A DNA stretch of 38,360 nt from CAYPCH01 sp964409165 (GCA_964409165.1 CAYPCH010000019.1:1-38360); one strand, 5' to 3'; counted from the stretch's first letter, positions 8,127 through 15,962 are shown. Notes: a model not told the origin generated them from the letters alone. Numbers and translations: made by a program.

Positions 8127-8585
8127 ATGGGACGCAAAATAACCCGTTCAACACGTGATAAGGCTATAGCTGGTGTATGTGGTGGTTTAGCTGAATATTT
8201 TAATCTGGATCCAACAATAGTAAGGCTTGGATTTGTTATTGTAGCATTCTTTGGTGGCACCGGAATTATTGCATATATAATAGGCGCAATAGTTATACCG
8301 GAAGATGGAGAATATACTCCGCTAAGTGATTTTTATAAGGACAGTACTTTCGAAAGAGAGTATGACAAAGACAAGGATTTCAGCGAGATTATGGGAGATA
8401 AGATAAAGGAAGACCAGACAGATCCAGGCAGAAACAAGACTTTTATAGGAATATGTCTGATCCTTCTCGGAGGTATGCTTTTCATTAGGGAGTTTTTCAG
8501 TTGGATTGATTCCAAGGTGTTTTTTCCCATGATACTTATAGTAATAGGCGGGTTTATTATATTTAGAGGGAGGAAAAAGGTTTAG
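8127..8585 (+). CDS. PspC-domain membrane protein
   Basis: 152 residues. The N-terminal 60 form a PspC domain: KITRSTRDKAIAGVCGG, LAEYFNLDPTIVRLGF, then a hydrophobic segment ending in IGAIVIPEDG. A charged middle (about 65-103) leads to two C-terminal membrane segments (about 107-122 and 130-146) of the LiaI/DUF5668 type. PspC proteins sit in the cytoplasmic membrane and act in envelope-stress signalling. CTGGAGGAGG precedes the ATG. Its TAG stop overlaps the GTG start of the LiaF-like gene by one base, so the pair is translationally coupled. Confidence 0.85.
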   Translation: MGRKITRSTRDKAIAGVCGGLAEYFNLDPTIVRLGFVIVAFFGGTGIIAYIIGAIVIPEDGEYTPLSDFYKDSTFEREYDKDKDFSEIMGDKIKEDQTDPGRNKTFIGICLILLGGMLFIREFFSWIDSKVFFPMILIVIGGFIIFRGRKKV

Positions 8586-9511
8586 TGAAAAAGAATGGTA
8601 TAGGTTTTGGAATTTTTCTTATAACTTTGGGTATTATATTTTTTCTAATACAATATGGAATTATTGACAAATCAATATTTTATTATATTGAAGAACATAA
8701 AAGTATAGTAATAGCATTGGTACTTATTGTGATAGGCATTAATATTGTTTTCAGGAAATATGCTTTTGCAAGAGCTGTAACATGGGTCGGTTTTTTAGCA
8801 GTGCTGATTATGCTAAGCCATAATTACCAGCAGAATGTACCTGCTGAGGATTATGGAGCAAAACCTAAGTTTGTGCACGAAAAAAGAATAAATACCGAAA
8901 AGGCAAAAATGAAACTTGTTTTTGCAGCTATATCTTTAAGGCTTGATTCAACGGCTTCAAATCTTTATGAGGGTACATCAGAAGGAATTGATGTAGTCCA
9001 TGAAGTGGAATATAAAGATGATAACAAGACTGCTAAAATTACGTTCAAACAGAGAAGTCAGAGTTTAATGCGGGTTTTGGACAGTTTTATAAGCAGTGGA
9101 AAAGCCAATGTGGACAGAAAAGCTGAATTGTATTTGAATGACGATATTATTTGGAATATGGATTTATCTCTTGATGCTTTTGATTCGAGTTTGAATATGT
9201 CAGGTCTTAAGATTGAAGCTCTTAGCATTGAGGGAAATGCGGGCAATATTAATTTAATACTTGGAAATAAGCAGGATATTATGAAGGTCAACATAGAAGC
9301 AAATGCAGCGTCGGTTAAGATTTCGGTTCCCCAAAATACAGGTGTTAAGCTCAGTTTAGACGCAAGCCTAGGCTCAAACAGTTTCAAGAGAATAGAGATG
9401 ATAAGGCGGGATGGGTATTATATTTCCCAGGGTTATGAAGAGGCAGAAAGTAAAATTGATATTAAAGCGGAGGTAAATGCAGGTACTTTGGAAATCATAG
9501 GTATTGAATAG
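8585..9511 (+). CDS. LiaF-like membrane protein with C-terminal beta-helical domain
   Basis: 308 residues from a GTG that overlaps the pspC stop (TAGTG). Three hydrophobic segments occupy about residues 6-25, 40-57 and 62-80. The rest, about 200 residues, is a repetitive beta-rich region (LKIEALSIEGNAGNINLILG, IKAEVNAGTLEIIGIE) of the type shared by LiaF C-termini and DUF4097 'toastrack' domains. LiaF restrains the LiaRS cell-envelope stress system in bacilli. Here no LiaRS pair is present; an ECF sigma/anti-sigma pair follows instead, so it may feed into that system. This partner swap is an inference. Confidence 0.7.
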   Translation: MKKNGIGFGIFLITLGIIFFLIQYGIIDKSIFYYIEEHKSIVIALVLIVIGINIVFRKYAFARAVTWVGFLAVLIMLSHNYQQNVPAEDYGAKPKFVHEKRINTEKAKMKLVFAAISLRLDSTASNLYEGTSEGIDVVHEVEYKDDNKTAKITFKQRSQSLMRVLDSFISSGKANVDRKAELYLNDDIIWNMDLSLDAFDSSLNMSGLKIEALSIEGNAGNINLILGNKQDIMKVNIEANAASVKISVPQNTGVKLSLDASLGSNSFKRIEMIRRDGYYISQGYEEAESKIDIKAEVNAGTLEIIGIE

Positions 9512-9554
9512 CTTTGTCTTATATGCAAATACTAAACATTACAGTTACAGAAAG

Positions 9555-9624
9555 TCGAGTACCCATATTGAGCACGATTAAAACTTTATATCGTGTTTTA
9601 AAAGTGGGGGCTCGATTTTTTTTT
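9555..9624 (+). terminator. Long-stem terminator enclosing a family B type hairpin
   Basis: TCGAGTACCCA (9555-9565) pairs with TGGGGGCTCGA (9605-9615) with one mismatch and one G-T pair, followed by nine T. Inside the stem lies a second hairpin, CACGAT/ATCGTG (around 9573-9596), which is the left hairpin of repeat family B with two compensatory base-pair changes. It would stop transcription from pspC/liaF just before the ECF promoter. Confidence 0.65.
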
Positions 9625-9649
9625 GAACCAATCATCAGTCTACTGCGTC
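9624..9649 (+). promoter_or_regulatory. ECF-type promoter for the sigma factor gene (probable autoregulation)
   Basis: TGAACC (9624-9629) and CGTC (9646-9649) are separated by exactly 16 bases. This matches the consensus of Bacillus sigma-W/sigma-M class ECF promoters (TGAAAC, 16-17 bases, CGTA/CGTC). It lies 33 bases before the ribosome binding site and start of the ECF sigma gene, as expected for autoregulation. Confidence 0.6.
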
Positions 9650-9682
9650 ATTATTATGTAATCAGATATTGGAGGTGTGGAG

Positions 9683-10210
9683 GTGGAAAAAGATATGCTT
9701 ATAGAAGCAGCAAAAAGAGGGGATAAGAAAGCTTTTGAGTCAATTGTCCAAAAATATCATAACGAGCTTTACTACACGGCCTTGGGGATAGTCCGCTCAG
9801 GCTGGGACGCCCTTGATATATGTCAGGATACTTTTTTAAAAGTGTTTTCATCTTTAGATACATTAAACGATACAAGCAAGTTTAGACCATGGATAAACAA
9901 AATTCTTGTAAACAGGTGTTATGATTATTTCAGATCGAACAAAAGGGTAACAGTTGTAGATTATATTGAGGAAAAAGGTTTTGTTGAAGAGGGAAAAGAA
10001 GAGAATATGGATCTTTTGAAAGCCTTGGCGTCATTAAAAGAGGATTCACGTATGGTTATTACTTTGAGATACTTTCAGGATTTGTCCATAAAAGATATAG
10101 CATCTATTGTAGGGTGTCCTGAAGGGACTGTCAAATCACGCTTGAGTAACGGACTTAAGGAATTGAGAAAAGGGATGAAATCAAGCAGAGAAGGAGAGGG
10201 AGTTATATGA
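9683..10210 (+). CDS. ECF-family RNA polymerase sigma factor (SigW-like)
   Basis: 175 residues from GTG 9683, chosen because GGAGG (9671-9675) is 7 bases upstream; GTG 9677 is too close, and ATG 9695 is an alternative. Sigma region 2 is seen in YYTALGIVRSGWDALDICQD and KFRPWINKILVNRCYDYFR, and region 4 in ALASLKEDSRMVITLRYFQD and LSIKDIASIVGCPEGTVKSR. The protein directs RNA polymerase to envelope-stress promoters. Its TGA overlaps the anti-sigma ATG by four bases (ATGA), giving coupled synthesis of the pair. A matching ECF promoter lies directly upstream. Confidence 0.9.
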   Translation: MEKDMLIEAAKRGDKKAFESIVQKYHNELYYTALGIVRSGWDALDICQDTFLKVFSSLDTLNDTSKFRPWINKILVNRCYDYFRSNKRVTVVDYIEEKGFVEEGKEENMDLLKALASLKEDSRMVITLRYFQDLSIKDIASIVGCPEGTVKSRLSNGLKELRKGMKSSREGEGVI

Positions 10211-11079
10211 ACTGTGAAAGAGTTGTTCAATTGATTGAAGAGTATGTGATGAAAGAACTTGACGAAAATATACGCTTGGAGATTGATAGACATTTGGAGA
10301 AATGCGTATCATGCAGAAATGAATGCAGTGAGACAAAAGAAGTTATAGACAGCCTGCATGGTCTGAAAACATCAATTAAAATAAAGGAGGATATTATGAA
10401 TAGGAGTAAGAGAAATATTATTAAAAAGGCGGAAGGAAACAAAAAATCGGTTGTAAGAAGTATTTGGGGACTTGCGGCAGGAGTATTTTTCATATTGTTT
10501 GTGCTTTCAAGTTCAGTTATTGTATTTCCGACTTTTGCTTCAAACTATGTACCTGAACTTCCTGTAGTAAAGCAGATTAAGGAGGTACAGGCGGAAAATA
10601 GTGCGGTAAAACAGGAAATGCAGGGTGTAAAGCAGGAAAATCAGAAAGTTAAAGAGGAGAATGAAATAATTAAAGAAGAGAATGAAAAGTTGAAGATGAC
10701 ACTAAAAGAGATAAGGGGAGAGGAAATTACCGAGATAACCACAAGTGATGGTATTCGAGCGACTGAAAATAATGAGATACAGGAACTGGTAATAGATTTT
10801 ATAAAAGCGCAATATAGAGAAGATATAGAGGCTATAAAAGAAATGTGCACAGATGAGTACAGAAAGCAGGTAGAGAAAGACAGTTCTCATATTGTCGGTA
10901 ATAAGAAGGGTAATGTTATATTCAGTACTATAACGAATGTAGCAAAAGAAGGGGAGCTGTACTTGGTATTTGTAAGAGTTAACGATGATGTTGATGATGA
11001 TGCAGATTACCAATGGAATTTTGAACTCAAAAAAATTGACGGAAGATTTCTAGTGTCATTTGTAGGTCTGGACGCATGA
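10207..11079 (+). CDS. Zinc-binding (zf-HC2) transmembrane anti-sigma factor
   Basis: 290 residues. The cytoplasmic N-terminus has the ZAS/zf-HC2 motif HLEKCVSCRNEC (His-x3-Cys-x2-Cys), which binds ECF sigma factors. One membrane segment spans about 90-108 (LAAGVFFILFVLSSSVIVF). Outside, a heptad-rich coiled coil follows at about 120-170 (VKQENQKVKEENEIIKEENE), then a globular domain of about 100 residues. The gene is translationally coupled to the sigma gene. The long coiled coil plus extracytoplasmic domain suggest it senses an external or envelope signal, possibly through regulated proteolysis. Confidence 0.85.
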   Translation: MNCERVVQLIEEYVMKELDENIRLEIDRHLEKCVSCRNECSETKEVIDSLHGLKTSIKIKEDIMNRSKRNIIKKAEGNKKSVVRSIWGLAAGVFFILFVLSSSVIVFPTFASNYVPELPVVKQIKEVQAENSAVKQEMQGVKQENQKVKEENEIIKEENEKLKMTLKEIRGEEITEITTSDGIRATENNEIQELVIDFIKAQYREDIEAIKEMCTDEYRKQVEKDSSHIVGNKKGNVIFSTITNVAKEGELYLVFVRVNDDVDDDADYQWNFELKKIDGRFLVSFVGLDA

Positions 11080-11103
11080 AGCAGAGGGACGGTTCTGTTG
11101 CTT
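11074..11103. repeat. REP-like hairpin at the anti-sigma gene end
   Basis: GAAGCAGAGGGACGGTTCTG followed by TTGCTTC folds as a hairpin with GAAGCA/TGCTTC arms and overlaps the stop codon. The core GGGACGGTTCTG resembles REP-like palindromes that I recall around Y1-type transposase genes in many Firmicutes. Only one copy is seen here and no such transposase is nearby, so it is probably a solitary remnant. Confidence 0.35.
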
Positions 11104-11263
11104 CCTTTATTCAATTATGCTTTCCTTCTGGTACTAATGTCCTAATACTAATTTCTACAAGCTTTAGGTCTTGCATGCCAAATTATTACTAGGAATTTTA
11201 CTAAAAATGTCGTATAATATTAATATCGGATGTTATGAAATTAAAATCAGGAGGTGCTTCTTA

Positions 11264-11671
11264 ATGATTATCAAGGATTTACTTGAAAAGAGTAAAAAGG
11301 CAAATAAGAAGGTTGCAAGGAAAAAAGCTGCAAAGAATGTTGCTGTTGGTGCGGGTGTCGGTGCAGCTGTAGGAGTGGCAGCCGGAGTACTATTGGCACC
11401 TAAATCTGGAAAGGAAACCAGGGAAGATTTGGCTAATAATGCTAAAAAGGCTGCTAATACGGTTTCTGAAAGTACTAAGAAGGCAGTGAATGTTGTATCA
11501 GAAGGAACAAAAAAAGCAGTTGAGACGGTTAAAGGTTCTGTTAGTGAAGCAAAGGAAAAAATATCGGCCTTAAAGGCAGATAAGGCAGATAAGGTAGAAG
11601 AGAAAAATGACGAGGATATTAAAGAGGAAAGCAGTACTGAAACTAAAAGCAAATCAAAAGTAAAAAAATAA
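11264..11671 (+). CDS. YtxH-like small membrane protein
   Basis: 135 residues from ATG 11264, which has AGGAGG 9 bases upstream; a longer reading frame from 11171 lacks a ribosome binding site. After a Lys-rich N-terminus there is one Gly/Ala-rich membrane segment (VAVGAGVGAAVGVAAGVLLA, about 27-46) and the typical APKSGKETREDL motif of YtxH/YtxG proteins. A long helical, Lys/Ala/Glu-rich tail follows (TKKAVNVVSEGTKKAVETVK). Bacillus relatives are stress-induced. A CGTATAAT box at 11211-11218 could be its -10. It probably belongs to the same envelope-stress group as the ECF genes. Confidence 0.75.
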   Translation: MIIKDLLEKSKKANKKVARKKAAKNVAVGAGVGAAVGVAAGVLLAPKSGKETREDLANNAKKAANTVSESTKKAVNVVSEGTKKAVETVKGSVSEAKEKISALKADKADKVEEKNDEDIKEESSTETKSKSKVKK

Positions 11672-11710
11672 GAGTTGATTTTGAGGGTAATTAGAAAAAC
11701 AAATTGTCCT

Positions 11711-11908
11711 ATATTGAATGCGATAAAGATTTTATATCGCATTTCAATTTCCTTAGGAAAGGTTGAAATATAACTTCTATTACAATTTTAACTTAACGCT
11801 TATTTTAAGCCAAATAGCGACTTGAAAAAAGTAGAAGTAAATTTTACTCACTCCTTAATGTAGCATCGCGAAAGTTAAATTTTTCAACGTAGAATAATTT
11901 TCGTGATT
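11711..11908 (+). repeat. Repeat family B, copy B1 (near full length)
   Basis: About 198 bp in the 411-bp gap between the YtxH-like and DUF948-like genes; nothing coding is seen there. Parts in order: left hairpin AATGCGATA/TATCGCATT; a 25-base linker with CCTTAGGAAAGG; a central long stem ACTTCTA/TAGAAGT enclosing GCTTATTTTAAGCCAAATAGC-like sequence; a conserved shoulder TTTTACTCACTCCTTAATG; and a right hairpin ATCGCGAAA/TTTCGTGAT. Copy B2 at 13014 has the same parts in the same order. Confidence 0.7.
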
Positions 11909-12082
11909 AATATAATTTAAGTGGTATAAATCCCCACAATGTACAATTTGTTTTTTTGTTATTCTTTTCAACAAAAGGGAATGTATAATCTGAAAAATAT
12001 TATTTTTCCTTAACAAATTAAGAATCACTTCTTGAGATTAGTTTTTACTTATGCAAGCGATAAAAAATTCTGGGGGTGTAGT

Positions 12083-12481
12083 ATGTACATAAGCTATGAT
12101 GTCTTAAATTTTTTTATATACCTTTTAGGGGCGTTGGCTTTGATTGTAGCATTTTTTGCGGCGATTATCATTATAATAACTTTTATCAATATTAACAAGC
12201 TGGTAAAAAGAGTGGACAAGCTTGTTAAGAATAATGATGATAGCATAAATAAAACTGTCAAAGTACTTCCAGAGGTTGTCAATAATGTTAATGATGTTTC
12301 TCTTGGACTTAAGAAAGGAATTGACAAGGCAACCGGAACAATTGAAGTCATAGAGGATTCGCTTTGTGAAACGGTAACGGCTGTAAGTGCGGGAACGGAA
12401 GGCTTTTTTGATTTTATAAGTATAGCTGGAGAAGTGGTTAAAGCAGTATTAAAAATTTTTCCTTTAGGAAAGAAAAAGTAA
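12083..12481 (+). CDS. DUF948-like small membrane protein
   Basis: 132 residues from ATG 12083, preceded by GGGGGTG at 11-base distance; the frame extends to 12032 without a better start. One membrane segment lies at about 7-32 (FIYLLGALALIVAFFAAI), followed by a coiled region with repeated NKLVKRVDKLVKNNDDSINK and VNNVNDVSLGLKKG motifs. This is the usual layout of DUF948 (YtxG-like) proteins, often encoded next to YtxH proteins, as here. A terminator hairpin follows immediately. The biochemical role is unknown; the family is linked to general stress in Bacillus. Confidence 0.65.
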   Translation: MYISYDVLNFFIYLLGALALIVAFFAAIIIIITFININKLVKRVDKLVKNNDDSINKTVKVLPEVVNNVNDVSLGLKKGIDKATGTIEVIEDSLCETVTAVSAGTEGFFDFISIAGEVVKAVLKIFPLGKKK

Positions 12482-12486
12482 TATAA

Positions 12487-12511
12487 AAAGGAGAGTGCTA
12501 AACTCTCCTTT
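12487..12511. terminator. Bidirectional terminator between convergent genes
   Basis: AAAGGAGAG (12487-12495) pairs perfectly with CTCTCCTTT (12503-12511) around a 7-base loop. It lies 6 bp after the DUF948-like gene and 12 bp beyond the end of the convergent zinc-ribbon gene, so it can serve both. Confidence 0.75.
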
Positions 12512-12522
12512 AATTGTTGAGC

Positions 12523-12738
12523 TCACCATTTGTTGCCGAAATTATTATTTCTGCCGTATCCTTTATTTGAACCACTGTTAAAGCCGTGGTTTTTTCTCTG
12601 TTGTTTTCTCGATTGCCTGCAAGTCGGGCACCTTTGAGGTTCGTTTTCGAATCCTTTTTCCTGATAGAATGCTTGCTCACCTTCAGAAAAGATAAAGTCC
12701 GCATTACAGTCTTTACAAGTTAAAGTTTTGTCTGCCAT
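12523..12738 (-). CDS. Small zinc-ribbon protein
   Basis: 71 residues. Two Cys-x2-Cys knuckles, TLTCKDCNADF (residues 8 and 11) and RCPTCRQSR (38 and 41), frame a short beta-rich centre (FIFSEGEQAFYQEKGFENEP). The tail is rich in Gly, Asn and basic residues (NHGFNSGSNKGYGRNNNFG). This matches the zinc-ribbon proteins of the zf-trcl type common in Firmicutes, thought to bind nucleic acid or partner proteins. AAGGAGGA precedes the ATG. The function is not known. Confidence 0.8.
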   Translation of the reverse strand: MADKTLTCKDCNADFIFSEGEQAFYQEKGFENEPQRCPTCRQSRKQQRKNHGFNSGSNKGYGRNNNFGNKW

Positions 12739-12979
12739 GAATAAAATCCTCCTTAATAGATTGGATTTAACTTATTCGAGACATATTCCTCCACACATTC
12801 CAATAATTAAGGAGAACATGGACCCGGAACTTAATTAAATCGCTTTTTCTATATTATAACATATAGTATGTATTTAATCAATATATATTATTTATGTAAT
12901 AAAATAGAAGCGGAAGTTAATGATAGTAGTTGCAACCCATACACACAATGGTTGATTACAGTAATTGGCAAAGCGTGAC

Positions 12980-13020
12980 AATATAGCTAAGTAATATTTC
13001 TGATATTTCTTAGCTATATT
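12980..13020. repeat. Perfect 12-bp inverted repeat leading into repeat B2
   Basis: AATATAGCTAAG (12980-12991) and CTTAGCTATATT (13009-13020) are perfectly complementary, with an inner AATAT/ATATT pair. The right arm runs into the left edge of repeat B2 (TATATTGAATACG), so the element sits against or has recruited this palindrome. The remaining 12739-12979 stretch holds only AT-rich sequence and the upstream region of the zinc-ribbon gene. Confidence 0.55.
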
Positions 13021-13210
13021 GAATACGATAAAGAATTTGTATCGCACTTTATTTTCCTTAGAAAAGGTAAAAATAACTTCCACTATTATTTTTACTTAAC
13101 GCTTATTTGAAGCCAAATAGCAACGTGAAAAAAGTGAAAGTAATTTTTCGCTCATCCCTTAATGCAAAATCACAAAAATTATTTTTTTAATGTAGAATTA
13201 TTTTCATATC
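13014..13210 (+). repeat. Repeat family B, copy B2 (near full length)
   Basis: About 197 bp, occupying much of the 527-bp gap before the amidase gene. It has the same parts as B1: left hairpin (TACGATA...TATCGCA, partly decayed), linker CCTTAGAAAAGG, central stem ACTTCCACT/AGTGAAAGT with inner GCTTATTTGAAGCC and AAATAGC, shoulder CGCTCATCCCTTAATG, and a degenerate right hairpin. It differs from B1 at many positions yet keeps segment order and spacing. Confidence 0.7.
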
Positions 13211-13265
13211 ATTATTTGCCTTATATAACATACTATGTAATAAGCAAAAATAGGGGAGGTATATG

Positions 13266-13787
13266 ATGACTTCTATTGTAAGAAATGTATATTCATACAA
13301 CAGAAAGAAAGCAGTTGAGTATGCTCACAGATGGGCATTTGGAAGAAATCCGGCATGTTTTGATTTTGAAAACTTAGGTGGTGACTGTACCAATTTTGCT
13401 TCCCAGGTGATTTATGCAGGAAGTGGAATAATGAATTTTACCCCTACCTATGGATGGTATTATATAGACTCCTATAAAAGAACTCCTTCGTGGACTGGAG
13501 TAAACTTTTTGTATAATTTTCTGACAGGCAATAATGGTCCTGGACCATTTGCCGAGGAAGTTGATATAAAAGATATCAAAGCCGGGGATATAATACAGCT
13601 GTCGTTTAGTGGAGCACCCCATTATAATCATTCCCCGGTCGTTGTTGAGACGGGTAAACCAGTGAACATTGGCAACATACTTATTGCAGCACATACATAT
13701 GACAGAGATTATTATCCAGTTACAAATTATAACTGGATAGATATAAGGTTTATACATATTTTAGGAGTAAGAGCGGGTAGCATATAG
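13266..13787 (+). CDS. Putative amidase-domain (Amidase_6, NlpC/P60-like) protein
   Basis: 173 residues; of the two adjacent ATG codons (13263, 13266) the second is 6 bases from GGGGAGG. It matches the Amidase_6 family: YNRKKAVEYAHRWAFGRNP at the start, the probable nucleophile Cys in GGDCTNFASQVIYAGSG, and the probable catalytic His in GAPHYNHSPVVVETG. The family has a papain-like NlpC/P60 fold and is believed to cleave peptide or amide bonds in cell-wall material. No signal peptide is visible, so it may act in the cytoplasm or be released by lysis. It appears monocistronic. Confidence 0.75.
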   Translation: MTSIVRNVYSYNRKKAVEYAHRWAFGRNPACFDFENLGGDCTNFASQVIYAGSGIMNFTPTYGWYYIDSYKRTPSWTGVNFLYNFLTGNNGPGPFAEEVDIKDIKAGDIIQLSFSGAPHYNHSPVVVETGKPVNIGNILIAAHTYDRDYYPVTNYNWIDIRFIHILGVRAGSI

Positions 13788-13812
13788 GAAAAATATTGTA
13801 CGGTAATGGGCA

Positions 13813-13855
13813 AAGCAATCATAGCCTCAAAACACTATAAGTGGGAAAGTTAAGT
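13813..13855 (-). repeat. Repeat family A, half copy A5
   Basis: AGCCTCAAAACACTATAAGT followed by GGGAAAGTTAAGT is the reverse complement of the left end of the full-length A elements, including the terminal inverted repeat. The rest of the element is missing. It abuts the last codons of the CheW-like gene (stop at 13858). Confidence 0.7.
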
Positions 13856-13857
13856 AA

Positions 13858-14316
13858 TTAATTTTTTGATTCACATATGCTACATTCGAAGTTATTTATA
13901 ATAAAATCAACGTTAAGAAGGTATGTTTTTTTGCCTTCAACTTCAGCCAAGCCGGTGAAATAATTGCTATCGTATTGTGATATGCAGTCTGGAGAGGTAT
14001 TTATACTTTCATCACTAATTAATGCTATTTGATTAACAGTGTCAACGATGAAACCGAAATTCATAGAATCTAAACTTATAAGAAGTATTTTTATTTCCTC
14101 TATGCCAGTGTTTTTGGAATAGAGATTTAATTTTTCCTTTAAGTTGAAAAGTGTAAAAACTTTACCCCTTAAATTGATAAGACCTTCTATATACTTTGGA
14201 GTATTCGGGACTTTAAATATTTCCTGGGGATTGATAATTTCCAAAACCAGACTGATTTCAACTCCAAAGAACTCATTGTCCAATTGGAATATAACATATT
14301 GTTTTGACATAGACAC
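13858..14316 (-). CDS. CheW-domain chemotaxis coupling protein
   Basis: 152 residues made of a single CheW domain: QYVIFQLDNEFFGVEISLVL at the start, EIINPQEIFKVPNTPKYIEG, the hallmark LINLRGKVFTLFNLKEKL, and GFIVDTVNQIALIS. CheW proteins link chemoreceptors to the CheA kinase at the inner membrane face. A GGAGGG ribosome binding site lies 6 bases upstream. It stands alone, without cheA or receptor genes nearby; the only MCP-type protein in the window is encoded about 9 kb away on the same strand. It may be an accessory coupling protein. Confidence 0.9.
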   Translation of the reverse strand: MSMSKQYVIFQLDNEFFGVEISLVLEIINPQEIFKVPNTPKYIEGLINLRGKVFTLFNLKEKLNLYSKNTGIEEIKILLISLDSMNFGFIVDTVNQIALISDESINTSPDCISQYDSNYFTGLAEVEGKKTYLLNVDFIINNFECSICESKN

Positions 14317-14540
14317 CCTCCGGAATCATTACTATAAAAATATAGGCAACATGATAAGAATACAGTTATTAAGGCTTAAATTGGAGAATCCTTTGTGCAA
14401 TTTACAAGTCATGTGAACTTATAGAAGTGATAACGGGTAAGTTTTTTATGAAGTAATTAATATAAGAGTAATTACTAATACTATTATACCAGCTTTTAAG
14501 GAATCAGGCAACGGAAAATTGTTAACTGTTGCTTGCGTAT

Positions 14541-14569
14541 TTGTTGTGTAACTATTGATATTATATGAT
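14541..14569 (+). promoter_or_regulatory. Sigma-A type promoter for argJ
   Basis: TTGTTG (14541-14546) and TATGAT (14564-14569) are spaced by 17 bases, about 100 bp before the argJ start. Transcription would begin near 14576, right at the following operator-like dyads. Confidence 0.5.
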
Positions 14570-14577
14570 TTACAGCT

Positions 14578-14611
14578 TGAATCCTTATATTCATTTATGT
14601 ATAATTTACAT
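14578..14611 (+). promoter_or_regulatory. Tandem ARG-box-like dyads upstream of argJ
   Basis: TGAATCCTTATATTCA (14578-14593) and ATGTATAATTTACAT (14597-14611) are two AT-rich dyads 3 bases apart. ArgR operators are typically two ARG boxes (TGAAT-N4-ATTCA type) 3 bases apart overlapping the promoter. The first dyad has a 6-base centre rather than 4 and the second is a poor match, so this is only suggestive. Confidence 0.35.
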
Positions 14612-14666
14612 GTCTATGAAAATGTTAAGCTTAAATGCTTAAAACAATAAATTAAAATGGAGTGAT

Positions 14667-15878
14667 ATGCATATGATAAATACAATAGATGGAGGAGTAA
14701 CTGCTCCAAAGGGTTTCAAAGCTTCAGGTGTAGCTTGTGGATTGAAAAATAACGGTAAAAAGGATTTGTCGATAGTCTGTTCTGACGATATTGCAGTAGC
14801 AGCAGGGGTATTTACCACTAATCTGGTTAAAGGACATTCTCTGCAATTAACAATGAAGCATATTGGAAGCGGTTATGCCAAAGGGGTTGTGATTAACAGT
14901 GGAAATGCGAATGCATGCGTAGGAGAACAGGGACAAAAGGATGCTGAAGATATGGCTCGGCTTGCAGCCCAACTCCTTAATTGCGAAGCAGGGGATATTC
15001 TGGTGGGGTCTACAGGTGTTATAGGAGTACCTTTGAATATGCCAAAACTCCGCGGAGGCATAAGAACAGCAGTTTCTTCTTTATCTCCCGAGGGAGGATA
15101 TGATGCCTGTGAAGCAATAATGACTACAGACCTTATTGAGAAAGAAATTGCCGTAGATATAGAAATACAAGGCGAGAGGGTTCGTATAGGGGGCATGGCA
15201 AAAGGTTCGGGAATGATACATCCAAATATGGCTACAATGATAGGAATAATAACTACAGATATTAATATTTCCCGGGGACTGCTCAATAAAGCGTTTAAAG
15301 AAGTAGTCGGACATACATTTAACAGGGTTTCTGTTGATGGTGATACAAGTGTCTGTGACATGGTTATAGTTCTTGCCAACGGCGAGGCTGACAATGCCGG
15401 AATAGTCAAAGAGGATATAGAATACAAAACCTTCAAGGAAGCACTTGAATTTGTATGTATAAATCTATCCCGTATGATTGCAAAGGATGGAGAGGGTGCA
15501 ACAAAGCTTATTGAAGTGATAGCCGAAAATGCAATGCATGATGAAGATGCATATAAAGTAGTAAGTGCAATAGCAAAATCACCGCTTGTTAAAACTGCTA
15601 TTTTTGGCGAAGATGCAAACTGGGGGCGTATTATTACAGCAGCGGGTTACTCAGGCGCTGACTTTGATCCGAATCTTGTTGATATTTTTATAGGCGATCT
15701 CATGGTCTGTCGTAACGGGGGGGCATTAAAATTCGATGAAACAAAAGCAAAAGAAATATTAAGCAAAAAGGAAATAACTATACGGATAAATCTGAAAAGA
15801 GGCAATGCTTCAGACAGGATGTGGACATGCGATTTTTCTTATGATTATGTAAAAATCAACGGAAGCTACAGATCTTAA
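14667..15878 (+). CDS. argJ: Arginine biosynthesis bifunctional protein ArgJ
   Basis: 403 residues, the usual length. ArgJ moves the acetyl group from N-acetylornithine to glutamate, recycling it in arginine synthesis, and in bifunctional forms also makes N-acetylglutamate from acetyl-CoA. Family motifs include DIAVAAGVFTTNLVKG, VVINSGNANACVGEQG, MAKGSGMIHPNMATMIG and the ending of EDANWGRIITAAGYSG. The precursor self-cleaves between Ala and Thr in NMATM; the Thr (about residue 190) becomes the nucleophile. Two ATGs (14667, 14673) fit the GGAG site. No other arg gene is adjacent, which is unusual because argJ commonly clusters with argB/argC. Confidence 0.95.
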   Translation: MHMINTIDGGVTAPKGFKASGVACGLKNNGKKDLSIVCSDDIAVAAGVFTTNLVKGHSLQLTMKHIGSGYAKGVVINSGNANACVGEQGQKDAEDMARLAAQLLNCEAGDILVGSTGVIGVPLNMPKLRGGIRTAVSSLSPEGGYDACEAIMTTDLIEKEIAVDIEIQGERVRIGGMAKGSGMIHPNMATMIGIITTDINISRGLLNKAFKEVVGHTFNRVSVDGDTSVCDMVIVLANGEADNAGIVKEDIEYKTFKEALEFVCINLSRMIAKDGEGATKLIEVIAENAMHDEDAYKVVSAIAKSPLVKTAIFGEDANWGRIITAAGYSGADFDPNLVDIFIGDLMVCRNGGALKFDETKAKEILSKKEITIRINLKRGNASDRMWTCDFSYDYVKINGSYRS

Positions 15879-15962
15879 AAGGTTGCTTAAAGTTAAATGA
15901 AAGAAGCAAAATTGTATTTTCACAAAGGATACGTGATTATTATAAAAATGTTTATTATACTC

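Larger units (their letters stand above)
14317..14666. other. 350-bp divergent intergenic region (CheW-like / argJ)
   Basis: It separates the divergent CheW-like and argJ genes. No open frame or repeat-family copy is recognisable. It holds an imperfect AT-rich palindrome around GTAATTA...GTAATTAC (14452-14475) and, at 14541-14611, the argJ promoter and operator-like dyads listed separately. Confidence 0.6.

Noticed and set aside
9514..9726. 70-residue open frame between the LiaF-like and ECF genes
   Set aside because: It runs across the terminator at 9555-9624 and the ECF promoter and overlaps the sigma gene in another frame; no ribosome binding site.
11189..11218. ECF promoter for the YtxH-like gene (CGTA at 11211)
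   Set aside because: No AAC-type -35 box lies 16-17 bases upstream; the sequence fits a plain TATAAT -10 equally well.
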